Part shown: piece by piece, positions 43,989 to 52,613 of the stretch
How positions within the stretch are numbered: position 1 is the first letter of the stretch
How the letters are laid out: each line of letters starts with the position of its first letter
From: Melioribacteraceae bacterium
GTDB taxonomy: Bacteria; Bacteroidota; Ignavibacteria; Ignavibacteriales; Melioribacteraceae
Length of the DNA: 64,000 nucleotides
Direction: 5' to 3'
NCBI GenBank assembly: GCA_016927595.1
Contig: JAFGMI010000007.1
Span: 99,252-163,251, forward strand
Made by a program: the position numbers and the translations under genes
Notes under the pieces: generated by a model
The model's database searches: none
Seen by the model: the letters and a program-made list of their open reading frames with translations, nothing else
What the model was told of the DNA's origin: nothing

Positions 43989-44871
43989 TTTTCTCTCTCC
44001 TTCAAATATGGGATAACGTAAAAGATTTAAAAATTAAAAATAATAGCCCGGTGTTTTTAATCCATATTAAGAAATTATTAACAATTCTTAAATATCTGCC
44101 TTTGTCAGATATCTACTGTAAACTTCCGGACAAAATTATTAAAAATTTTTCGGCGAAAGCCTAAACTTTTCAGCGGAACTGTCGATAATATATTAGAGTT
44201 ATTCTCATATACTGTGTTTTTCAATTGTTATTGAAAATTTGAAAGTGAGGAAATAGAATTTAAAGCCCTTAAATCATAAACATCCCAAACCCCTCAAATG
44301 CCCTCAAGAGAACCGGAGCCCGTAAAGCACTCCGGTTTTTTTATTCACTCCGTTTAAGCGAATCGAGCCAAAAAAGCATTTCTTTTTCAGCTCAGACACT
44401 TCCGTTTTAATTTAATTCACTTAATGTTAGATTACAATACTCAAAAAGGTATTTTGTAATTAATATTTTTAATTTTAACTAAAATTAGGATTCGCTCCGT
44501 AACGATTGTATTCGTGTAATCTTTATTACTGTTGTTAAAGCTAAACGTTTCTATCATTTTAATTAAGATCGAATCGTATAATTCCGAACCACTCATACTC
44601 GAATCCGCTTCCATGACTGCCTGAATAAATTCGGTTGTGATGTGTACATCTTAAAAAATTTAATATCTTCCTGCATCAAAGAAATTTTTAATAAAAGGCT
44701 GTGGTTTTAAATGAACATGTGCTAACACTACAACAAGAATCATTAAACGAGTTAGGACCGTAGTGATTATTTTTACAGTTTTATTCATTACAATCCCCGA
44801 TTAGTGTTCAATATATATTACTGAATATTTGACGGGGAAAAATTACTTCACAATAAATTTCCGAGGATATT
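43989..44871. other. 883-base intergenic region with an orphan terminator and a decayed frame
   Basis: This gap holds the porin promoter, an inverted repeat ATATCTG/CAGATAT (44092-44112), the orphan plus-strand terminator at 44311-44342 and, on the minus strand, a 42-codon frame from ATG 44788 to a stop at 44660. A second, shifted minus-strand frame continues to a TGA at 44441-44443. The two frames look like a degraded small membrane-protein gene. There is no tRNA or other recognised RNA. Confidence 0.4.
44311..44342 (+). terminator. orphan terminator, possible end of a small RNA
   Basis: An 8-bp AACCGGAG/CTCCGGTT stem followed by a run of T residues (44336-44342). No plus-strand gene lies upstream in the gap, so it may end a small RNA starting near 44248. 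A near-consensus -7 element (AAAATTTG, 44234-44241) stands just before that point. Confidence 0.7.
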
Positions 44872-46617
44872 ATGAAAAGGGGAAAGTCATTAAAGCCGGG
44901 AATACTCATTATCGTATATGCTTGCCTTATTAGTACAATTGCAATTTACGCCCAGTCCAATGTCTTTACTGGTGATTGGGAAGGACTTTTACGAACCGGC
45001 GGAGTATCATTAAAACTTGTTTTCCACATCAAGGATAATGACGGAATATACAAGGCAACGATGGACAGTCCTGATCAGGGCGCGTACGGAATTAGCATTG
45101 ATGAAGTTACTATAGATGGCAGCAAACTCACTCTTGAAATTAAAAAAATCATGGTTGCTTATACAGGATCACTCAACGATGACGGAACGTCAATATTCGG
45201 GACATGGAAACAGGGACCGGTTGAATATACACTGAATCTCAGGAGAGAGACGGTTAAAGCCATGAATCCAGATGAAATTGTTTTTGATGAGCTATGGGAC
45301 GGAATATTAAAAGTATCGGCAATTGAATTGAGAATCGTATTAAAGATATATACAGATGCTAACGGTTCATTAGCTGCATTTATGGATAGTCCTGATCAGG
45401 AAGTAAAAAACATCTCGGTTTCTTCAATCAACATATCGGATTCCGGATTAATATTTACAGCTGATGCAATAGGTGGAAGTTTTGAAGGAACTTTTAATAA
45501 TGAACGGACAACTCTCTCCGGCACCTGGAAACAAGCCGGACAAAACATGAAACTGAATTTCAAGAAGGTTGATAAGTTAGAAGAAGCTATAAGACCTCAG
45601 AATCCCCAAAAACCTTACCCTTACAAGGAGGAAGAAATATTTTTTGAAAGTATTGAATCTGATATTACACTTGCCGGTACTCTAACAATTCCTGAGGGTG
45701 AAGGTTATTTCCCGGGTGTAGTTCTGGTAAGCGGATCCGGTCCTCAGGACAGGGATGGAACAATTTTTAATCATAAGCCTTTCTGGGTTCTGGCGGATTA
45801 TCTTACTAGAAACGGAATTGCTGTTCTCAGGTATGATGACAGAGGCACAGCTTCTTCGCAGGGTGACTTTAGCAGAGCGACAACAGAGGATTTAACTTTG
45901 GATGCAATTTCTGCAGTTAATTATCTTAATTCACACGATAAAATTAACAAAGACATGATAGGTATTATCGGACACAGCGAGGGAGGGCTTATTGCTTCGC
46001 TAGCAGCAGTAAATTCCGATCTGACCGATTTTATTGTCCTTCTTGCGGGACCCGGTCTGCCGGGTAAAGATATTTTGTTAATGCAGTTAGAACTGATAAT
46101 GAGAGCCGATGGTGCTTCGGAAGAAATAATCGTTAAAGAATTAGAACTATCCGAAAAAATTTATAATGTTGTGGAATCAACTCAGGACGATGAAACTGCT
46201 AAAAGTAAAATATCACTTTTGCTTGATGACTACTTCAATAGTCTTTCCGGTGAGGAGAAAGACAACCTGCCTAATAGTAAGGATACAATGCTGAAGCAGG
46301 CGTATCAATTGTTGTCTCCCTGGTTCAGATTTTTTATACGATATGATCCTCGTCCCACACTAGAGCAGGTAACCATACCATTACTGGCATTGAACGGAGA
46401 AAAGGATTTGCAGGTTCCGTCCAATGAAAACCTCGGAGCTATTGAAAAAGCACTTGAGAAAGGAGGCAATAATTCTTTTAAACTTCTTGAACTGGAAGGT
46501 TTAAATCATTTATTTCAGAAAACAAGTACGGGTGCAATTGCTGAATACGGCAAGCTGGAAGAAACATTTTCGTCTGCTGCAATGGAAATAATAAAAAACT
46601 GGATCATAAAACTATGA
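44872..46617 (+). CDS. secreted alpha/beta-hydrolase with duplicated N-terminal domain
   Basis: A 581-residue protein with a signal peptide (ACLISTIAIYAQS). The N-terminal third is a tandem duplication: each copy has a D-W/D-G...LKLVFHI-like strand, a MDSPDQ motif (near residues 63-70 and again near 168-175) and a GTWKQ segment. The hydrolase domain, from about residue 255, has VSGSGPQDRDG, the nucleophile elbow GHSEGG, Asp in LNGEKDLQVP and His in LEGLNHLFQ. The repeats look like small beta-sandwich modules. The substrate is unknown, and a periplasmic location is probable. Confidence 0.9.
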   Translation: MKRGKSLKPGILIIVYACLISTIAIYAQSNVFTGDWEGLLRTGGVSLKLVFHIKDNDGIYKATMDSPDQGAYGISIDEVTIDGSKLTLEIKKIMVAYTGSLNDDGTSIFGTWKQGPVEYTLNLRRETVKAMNPDEIVFDELWDGILKVSAIELRIVLKIYTDANGSLAAFMDSPDQEVKNISVSSINISDSGLIFTADAIGGSFEGTFNNERTTLSGTWKQAGQNMKLNFKKVDKLEEAIRPQNPQKPYPYKEEEIFFESIESDITLAGTLTIPEGEGYFPGVVLVSGSGPQDRDGTIFNHKPFWVLADYLTRNGIAVLRYDDRGTASSQGDFSRATTEDLTLDAISAVNYLNSHDKINKDMIGIIGHSEGGLIASLAAVNSDLTDFIVLLAGPGLPGKDILLMQLELIMRADGASEEIIVKELELSEKIYNVVESTQDDETAKSKISLLLDDYFNSLSGEEKDNLPNSKDTMLKQAYQLLSPWFRFFIRYDPRPTLEQVTIPLLALNGEKDLQVPSNENLGAIEKALEKGGNNSFKLLELEGLNHLFQKTSTGAIAEYGKLEETFSSAAMEIIKNWIIKL

Positions 46618-46622
46618 TAAGT

Positions 46623-47621
46623 TTACTCGTGAACAGTAATAAGATTAAATTTTTTTATTAAATAAATACTGATCAACAATCCGGGGAAAGTTACGAGAAA
46701 GCCTTTTACGAATAATATTATTCGTATGTCAATTAAACCGATTTTGTCGAATAGAATTGATCCAGCAGAAGCTGTTACTCCGAACACAAACAAGGCAACA
46801 AGTATTCTTAATACCATCTCAATTATACCGGTCTTATATTCAGGGAAAGACTGCCTTGTTATAATCAAGTAGGAAGAATTTATCCCCAATAAGTAACCGC
46901 CTGCTTCAAGCATTTTGATAGGTGTAATGGTTATTAGTAATACCGGAAGTCCAATCAGGTACAAGATTAAAAGGATGGAATTGATATTTTTCTCAATTGA
47001 TAATTTCTTAAGATCCAGATAACTCTTGATTTTATTTTTCCTGTATATTACAAAATAATAAATTGAAAACATTACCAAGCCCAATAAATAGCCTCCCGCA
47101 AGATCTGCCAGAAAATGTCTTGCAAGAAACATCCGGGATACGGGAATAAAAAATATCATAAATATACAAATGCTTGTTATCCATTTGTTTTTAAACAAAA
47201 TCATGATTGAACCCCACAGGACAGTTGCGGAGCTTGTATGTCCTGATGGAAATCCGTATGAATCCTGAGCTATTACCCTGTATTTTTCAATTATCAGGTC
47301 GGGCAATGATCCCCAGAAAGTCATTGCATCCATATTTGTAAATTCACTCAAATAATTTTTGCCGAAGCCTGACAACCTGTTGTCAACAAACCACGGACGC
47401 GGCAGTGCAAAGTAATTTTTAGCCAGTTCCGTAAATAACCCGGTATATACCAAAATCTGAATTAATAAAAATCCCTTTCTGAAATTAATACCTGTGATTA
47501 TTGATATAAGAAATAAAAGAAAGAATTCTTTATTACCGAGACTGGTGAGGCTTTTCATAAACCACACTAATATATCGTTTGCAAAAGACTGAAGAAATAA
47601 ATTAATTTCGGTCTGGAACAT
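46623..47621 (-). CDS. PAP2-family membrane phosphatase
   Basis: A 332-residue membrane protein with all three PAP2 motifs: KNYFALPRP (K-x6-RP), FPSGHTSS (PSGH) and SRMFLARHFLADLAGG (SRx5HxxxD). Several transmembrane helices surround them. PAP2 enzymes dephosphorylate lipid phosphates such as undecaprenyl or phosphatidyl phosphates at the outer face of the inner membrane. The C-terminal about 140 residues form further membrane segments beyond a minimal PAP2. The gene's stop lies 6 bases from the convergent hydrolase stop. Confidence 0.92.
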   Translation of the reverse strand: MFQTEINLFLQSFANDILVWFMKSLTSLGNKEFFLLFLISIITGINFRKGFLLIQILVYTGLFTELAKNYFALPRPWFVDNRLSGFGKNYLSEFTNMDAMTFWGSLPDLIIEKYRVIAQDSYGFPSGHTSSATVLWGSIMILFKNKWITSICIFMIFFIPVSRMFLARHFLADLAGGYLLGLVMFSIYYFVIYRKNKIKSYLDLKKLSIEKNINSILLILYLIGLPVLLITITPIKMLEAGGYLLGINSSYLIITRQSFPEYKTGIIEMVLRILVALFVFGVTASAGSILFDKIGLIDIRIILFVKGFLVTFPGLLISIYLIKKFNLITVHE

Positions 47622-47759
47622 GTTTCACCGATTAAGTGCTAATGATTCTAATAATAACTGTTAGTAATTTGTATAAATCGGTATTATTATTGAGCTGTAA
47701 AATAAAGAATACCGGATTTATTAATATATATTTTATTTATAGAAGAGTCGGAAGCGGGT

Positions 47760-48416
47760 ATGAATATTATCCATAAAAAACTATTACTTAAACCCAACCA
47801 GAAAGTTTTGTTGCTGAATTGCCCTGAGGATATCGATGTGATTATACAACCTCTGCCTGATAAATCGGTACTATCGACGAGAATCAGGGATTCATTCGAT
47901 GCTGAGATAATATTCGTAAAATTTAAAAAAGATCTAATGAAAGCCGCGGATAAAATGATCCGGTCGCTCAGATCAGACGGAGTGCTTTGGGTAGCATACC
48001 CCAGGAAAGAATCCGGTATTGAAACGGACCTGAATCGCAATATATGTATTGATACTTTCACAAAATCCGGATACAGCCCTGTAAGCCTTGTTTCAATAAA
48101 CGATAATTGGTCATGTATGAGGTTCAGACCCGACAGTAAAATAAGCAAAAAGAATAGTGAGTCTCTGGAGAATAAAAAACAATACATTGACGTTAAATAT
48201 AAAACTGTTACCGCTCCTGCAGATTTACTAATAGAGTTAGAAAAAAATCCGACGATTAAGAAATTCTTTGATTCACTTTCGTATACTCACAAAAAAGAAT
48301 ATGTGCTATGGATAATTGAAGCTAAAAAACAAATCACAAGGGATAAAAGAATTAAAAAGACACTTGAAATGCTGGGATCAAAAAAGAAAAATCCATACGA
48401 AGGCGAAAAAAAATAA
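47760..48416 (+). CDS. DUF3052-like plus YdeI/OmpD-associated protein
   Basis: A 218-residue cytoplasmic protein with two parts. The N-terminal about 125 residues resemble a DUF3052-like domain (LLLNCPEDIDVIIQPLP, GVLWVAYPRK). The C-terminal part is a YdeI/OmdA-type helical domain with SYTHKKEYVLWIIEAKKQITRDKRI. No enzymatic motif is evident, and the second domain occurs in proteins of unknown function. The tail is strongly basic. It stands alone. Confidence 0.82.
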   Translation: MNIIHKKLLLKPNQKVLLLNCPEDIDVIIQPLPDKSVLSTRIRDSFDAEIIFVKFKKDLMKAADKMIRSLRSDGVLWVAYPRKESGIETDLNRNICIDTFTKSGYSPVSLVSINDNWSCMRFRPDSKISKKNSESLENKKQYIDVKYKTVTAPADLLIELEKNPTIKKFFDSLSYTHKKEYVLWIIEAKKQITRDKRIKKTLEMLGSKKKNPYEGEKK

Positions 48417-48583
48417 TGAATCCAATCACCTTCAGCTTGCCAGTTAAGATATACTCTAGTAATCAAATTAAATATTTTGTCATATTTAAAGCATTTTACA
48501 AATTCTCAACTTTCCTAAATTTATGGCCACATTAAATACAGTTTGGTTCTGTAAAAAAAATTACACTTAATGGATTTTCATAA

Positions 48584-48628
48584 ATTTAGTCTTATAATTG
48601 CAGAATTAAATTCATACATTTAGTCTTA
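48584..48628. repeat. duplicated ATTTAGTCTTA in front of the lipoprotein gene
   Basis: ATTTAGTCTTA occurs exactly twice, at 48584-48594 and 48618-48628, 34 bp apart. A CAGAATTAAA pair also occurs at 48601 and 48661. These may be binding sites or a local duplication. Confidence 0.4.
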
Positions 48629-48683
48629 CTTTATAAAAACTACTTTTTTATAATTTATAACAGAATTAAAGGATGAGGTAGAA

Positions 48684-49724
48684 ATGTTAAGAAAACTTTT
48701 ATCACTCTTTTTAATAATCCTTATGTTACTGATTACGACAGCCTGCGATAAAGATGACCCGGCTGACGACGATAAAGCCACCGAAGAGAATGTTACAAAA
48801 GAACTACAGGATATGGATGAAAAAATGGGAGAAATGATGCAGGGTTCTCCTGTGATATCAGCTATTCTGGGTTTGCAGATGATCAGCGGATCAATGTTCG
48901 GCGATATCGGTCTGCAGGATATAAGTGCTGGCCGCTTCCAGAATTTGTTTTTATCCAAACATTCGGATATCAAAAATCTTAACATAATAAAAGCCGACTC
49001 GAGTTTAATTTCCCTGATTGCCGAGCTCGAGGGTTTATACGGTACTCATACATATAATGCCGATTCGTTAAAGTGGTTTTATTCCGACCAACCATCCGAT
49101 GAGGTTATTTTAATTTATCCTTTCACGGACTTAAACGACAACTCAACACATACTGCAAATATCAGACTTTTCGGCATCAACATAACTATGGAAGAAATTA
49201 ATATGTCGTTAGCCGTTTCAAGCGACGGAAATCAGGCAATGACACTATTTTTAACTGTTGACGGAAACAATTTTTTAAATCCTTCAGCAGACCCTTCAGT
49301 AAGTTCGGTGAATATTAATGGAAGTATTTACGATATGACCGGTTTACAATATGCTTATGAAATTGATGTTACCGAATCAAATGCCGGGATGAATATAGGG
49401 TTAGCGGGAATTTCATTATTCAGCGTAACAGCTACCGGAAGTAATATTATATCGCAGGGTGTTATTGGTGATGAATTAAATGAATCTGTGGTTGAAGAAA
49501 TAACAATAAAATCCGGTGAGAACCTTGAGATAGTAATTACTGATATGCAGGCGGCGTCTGGTAAAGCAGGGGATGTATATTATAAAGGTGAAGATGTTGG
49601 CGATGTTGTTGTGGAAGACGAGGACCTTATGATTGAGTTCAATTCCGGTAACGAAGTTTCATTATCTAGTCTTTTACCGAATACTTTCGGGATGCTTTTT
49701 CTTTTTGGCGGAATTATGGGATAG
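48684..49724 (+). CDS. predicted lipoprotein of unknown function
   Basis: A 346-residue protein with a signal peptide and lipobox LITTAC (Cys at about residue 21). An Asp/Glu-rich linker is followed by a mixed region with no recognised domain, ending in a hydrophobic GMLFLFGGIMG tail. It starts at ATG 48684 after an AGGATGAGGT purine-rich site. A bidirectional terminator follows. The family is not recognised. Confidence 0.8.
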   Translation: MLRKLLSLFLIILMLLITTACDKDDPADDDKATEENVTKELQDMDEKMGEMMQGSPVISAILGLQMISGSMFGDIGLQDISAGRFQNLFLSKHSDIKNLNIIKADSSLISLIAELEGLYGTHTYNADSLKWFYSDQPSDEVILIYPFTDLNDNSTHTANIRLFGINITMEEINMSLAVSSDGNQAMTLFLTVDGNNFLNPSADPSVSSVNINGSIYDMTGLQYAYEIDVTESNAGMNIGLAGISLFSVTATGSNIISQGVIGDELNESVVEEITIKSGENLEIVITDMQAASGKAGDVYYKGEDVGDVVVEDEDLMIEFNSGNEVSLSSLLPNTFGMLFLFGGIMG

Positions 49725-49727
49725 ATT

Positions 49728-49754
49728 AAAGCGTGACTGAATAAGTCACGCTTT
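49728..49754. terminator. bidirectional terminator between lipoprotein and redoxin genes
   Basis: A perfect 11-bp stem (arms 49728-49738 and 49744-49754) with a 5-nt loop; AAA and TTT at the feet make it usable in both directions between convergent genes. Confidence 0.88.
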
Positions 49755-49757
49755 ATA

Positions 49758-50372
49758 TTATTTATATTTTACTGAACAACCGTAAGGTTTCGACACTTTT
49801 GTGTTTACTTCTTTTCCGTTTATTACTGCATCCAAAGCAGCAGAAACATAGTTTACTGCGGTTTCTATGTCAGATACTTCAGTAGAAGCTTTGTCGTCAA
49901 TACCTCCCGCATAAACGAGAATGCCATCTTTATTAATAACATACATATGCGGTGTTGTTTTGGCATCGTACATTTTTCCAACCTTACCGGATTCATCCAC
50001 CAGATAGGCTGTCATAGCTGCTCCATATCCGGCTATTTTATCGTTTATCTCTTCTTTCTCTAAATAGCCTTGTTTTCCCTCTGCTGATGAACAAATTGAC
50101 AACCAAACAACTCCTGCATCAGTATACTTCTTTTGCAGGTTCTGCATATTTTTACTGTTATAATGTTTCTTCACAAAAGGGCACCCAAAGTTTACCCATT
50201 CGAGAACAACTACTTTTCCTCTGAAATCAGTTAACGAATGAGCATTGCCATTACTGTCCGTAAGTATAAAATTTGGAGCTGTTTTATCAATTTCAGCTTT
50301 CTCTGAAGCTGTTATGTCCGACATAGAAAATGCAATGAATAACAGCAGCATTACAATACCTGCTTTCTTCAT
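49758..50372 (-). CDS. secreted redoxin (AhpC/TSA-type) protein
   Basis: A 204-residue thioredoxin-fold protein with a signal peptide and APNFILTDSNGNAHSLTDFRGKVVVLEW. The active-site Cys is C64 in NFGCPFVKKHY, a single-Cys form, followed by TTPHMYVINKDG. This is the bacterial redoxin-domain protein type, probably periplasmic. It is directly downstream of a DsbD N-domain protein on the same strand (54 bases), which suggests a thiol-disulfide pair. Confidence 0.9.
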   Translation of the reverse strand: MKKAGIVMLLLFIAFSMSDITASEKAEIDKTAPNFILTDSNGNAHSLTDFRGKVVVLEWVNFGCPFVKKHYNSKNMQNLQKKYTDAGVVWLSICSSAEGKQGYLEKEEINDKIAGYGAAMTAYLVDESGKVGKMYDAKTTPHMYVINKDGILVYAGGIDDKASTEVSDIETAVNYVSAALDAVINGKEVNTKVSKPYGCSVKYK

Positions 50373-50425
50373 GTTAACCTCCTGTATATTAAAAAATGAG
50401 TTAAAATGTACTTGTATTCAACAGA

Positions 50426-51256
50426 CTATTTAATCGGGATACTCACCTCTATAGCCTTAACGTTGTTGCCTTTTGTCCAGCTGTTGCTGCAGACAAATAT
50501 TCCCCCCAGTTTTTCAGGTTCATTTGAAATAAACTTCTCCAATCCGATTTTTATTCTATATCCATTTTCCGCCTCACTTATTTCCTGAAACGTGGAATTG
50601 CTTATGAATCCTCCCGTGTATGGAAAAAACCGAATGCCTATTACTTTATCATTTATTCCTTTTGTACTATTCAACAGGATTGTTATTGAAGATTTATCCC
50701 TCGATATAATCTTTGCTCTCCATGGGTGATTTTCAGCCGGCAACTTTTCAGCAGCTTGATTAAATGCATCGCCCCACTTTTCATTTTTAACGGGGCTCTC
50801 GCCTACAGGCAGGCTTAATACCAATTCAGCACTGCCCGGAACGCATTCTTCTTTACAAATCAACCAGCTTGCCTCAAGTTTAAGATCTGCTACCAGACCA
50901 CTTTTTAAGTTATTCGGGGCACTTATCGTAACAGGAAGCAGTAATTCGCCTTCATAACCGTAATTGGCAAGATCACCCACCATTATCAGTTCAGGGTAAG
51001 GCCACTCGATTTCACCAGCAATAAATCCCGCTGGCAATTCCCACTTGAAACGGGTTTCAAGACCTGTATCTCCGGGATTACGCCAGTATGTATGCCAGTG
51101 TTCATCGTGAAGAATACGCAAAGCAGCCTTAAATGTCTGACCTGCTGAAATTGTTTTAAAATCTGAAATCAGTTCAACAGTGGCATTTCCGCTCCTTACC
51201 TGAGCATTAAGTATAAGGCTGAAAACCAGAAAAAAGGTTAGAGATAATCTTTTCAC
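50426..51256 (-). CDS. stand-alone DsbD N-terminal (alpha) domain protein
   Basis: A 276-residue secreted protein with a signal peptide. The core has the DsbD-alpha motif WLICKEECVPG with C134 and C138. DsbD alpha domains relay reducing power from the membrane domain to periplasmic acceptors. The membrane and thioredoxin (beta, gamma) domains are missing, so this protein must use another reductant. A single-Cys redoxin gene lies just downstream on the same strand. Confidence 0.88.
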   Translation of the reverse strand: MKRLSLTFFLVFSLILNAQVRSGNATVELISDFKTISAGQTFKAALRILHDEHWHTYWRNPGDTGLETRFKWELPAGFIAGEIEWPYPELIMVGDLANYGYEGELLLPVTISAPNNLKSGLVADLKLEASWLICKEECVPGSAELVLSLPVGESPVKNEKWGDAFNQAAEKLPAENHPWRAKIISRDKSSITILLNSTKGINDKVIGIRFFPYTGGFISNSTFQEISEAENGYRIKIGLEKFISNEPEKLGGIFVCSNSWTKGNNVKAIEVSIPIK

Positions 51257-51474
51257 GAATATTACGTCTCCGTTTATTATTCTCTAACAAAAATTATCAG
51301 TCATTTGTGCCCTAACTTTACTTTATTTAAAAACATTTTTCGGCTGAATGGTGACTTTGAAAATTTGAGGAAAATTCATTTTTAAATCATAGTAAGATAT
51401 GTCTGTCTGATACTAGAACTTATAAAATCACTTTTATATATTATGTTATTCTTTTACTTGATGAAATTTTTAGT

Positions 51475-52308
51475 ATGAAAATATCACTCATACAGCAGAC
51501 TGTATCAGATAATATTGAAAAAAATATCTTGAAAGGTTTAAAAAACGCAAGAACAGCCGCCGAGAACGGGGCAAAGATAATTAGCTTTGCCGAGCTTGCT
51601 TTCACAAAATTTTATCCTCAGAAAAAAGCCGGACTCAACGTACTTGAACTCGCTGAAACGATACCTGGTCCAACAACGAATGCCTTTTCTAAACTAGCAA
51701 AAGAACTCGGAATAGTAATAATACTAAACTTATATGAGCATGCAGATAATAAGGCTTTCGATTAATCTCCCGTGATTGATTCAGACGGTTCAATCCTCGG
51801 GGTAACAAGAATGATTCATATAACGGATTATGAATTTTTTCACGAACAAGACTATTACACGCCCGGAGACTCGGGTTCCCCCGTTTACAAAACAGCACAC
51901 GGAAATATCGGAGTAGCTATATGTTATGACAGACATTACCCTGAATATATGCGGGCGCTTGCTCTTAATGGGGCGGATATTGTATTCGTACCGCAGGCAG
52001 GTGCTTCAGGCGAATGGACTGAAGGACTTTACGAGGCGGAAATGAGAGTTGCGTCCTTCCAGAATGGATATTTTACCGCACTTTGTAACAGGGTGGGAGT
52101 TGAAGAAAATCTTACATTTGCAGGTGAATCTTTCGTGTGTAATCCAACAGGGGAAATTATTGCAAGAGGTAAATCAGAAGAGGAAGACATAGCATATGCC
52201 GAGATCGATTATTCTCTGGTTGATAACTCTTATGCGAAGAAATTGTTCCTGAGGGATCGGCGACCTGTGCTTTATGAAAATTGGTTTAAAGCCGACGGGA
52301 TTAAATAG
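51475..52308 (+). pseudogene. carbon-nitrogen hydrolase (nitrilase superfamily) with in-frame stop
   Basis: One reading frame runs from ATG 51475 to the stop at 52306-52308 but is interrupted by TAA at 51763-51765, between NKAFD and SPVID, with no change of frame. Upstream is the catalytic Glu in SFAELAF. Downstream are HEQDYYTPGD, the catalytic Cys in VAICYDRHYPE and the C-terminal ALCNRVGVEEN and RDRRPVLYENW. In the position where many relatives have Lys (YRKxHI), the sequence reads TRMIHI. A single base change (TCA to TAA) would explain the stop. It may be a genuine pseudogene, a sequencing error or, less likely, readthrough. Confidence 0.85.
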
Positions 52309-52312
52309 ACGA

Positions 52313-52546
52313 TTATTGTAGTTTCATTAATTCGTTCTTAAGACTGTCTCTCTGCGTCTTTAAAGAATCAATCGCTTTCTGCAGACTGTCAGTTTCAGCC
52401 TGTTTCTTCATTTTTTCTTCCTCGAGCTTTTCAACCTCCGTTTTCTCTGAATGACTGTTTCCTTTATCACTGCTTCTATCGCACGAAACCATAAAGATAA
52501 GATAAAAACTAAATGCGCCTGCAAAAAATATTTTTTTTATTTTCAT
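52313..52546 (-). CDS. small coiled-coil lipoprotein
   Basis: A 77-residue protein with a signal peptide and lipobox (MVSC, Cys at about residue 22), followed by a highly charged heptad-like coiled coil (VEKLEEEKMKKQAETDSLQ and on). No family is recognised; the form resembles small envelope-spanning lipoproteins such as Lpp. Its stop lies only 4 bases from that of the convergent nitrilase-family gene. Confidence 0.72.
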   Translation of the reverse strand: MKIKKIFFAGAFSFYLIFMVSCDRSSDKGNSHSEKTEVEKLEEEKMKKQAETDSLQKAIDSLKTQRDSLKNELMKLQ

Positions 52547-52613
52547 GACTTAACAATGGTTTTTTATGTTATAAAGATAACCAGAATTGAATTAATAATT
52601 TAAGGACCATTTT

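Noticed and set aside
47687..48187. 166-codon minus-strand frame over the YdeI-type gene
   Set aside because: The plus-strand protein has recognisable domains, while this frame is Ser/Leu/Ile-rich and lacks motifs.
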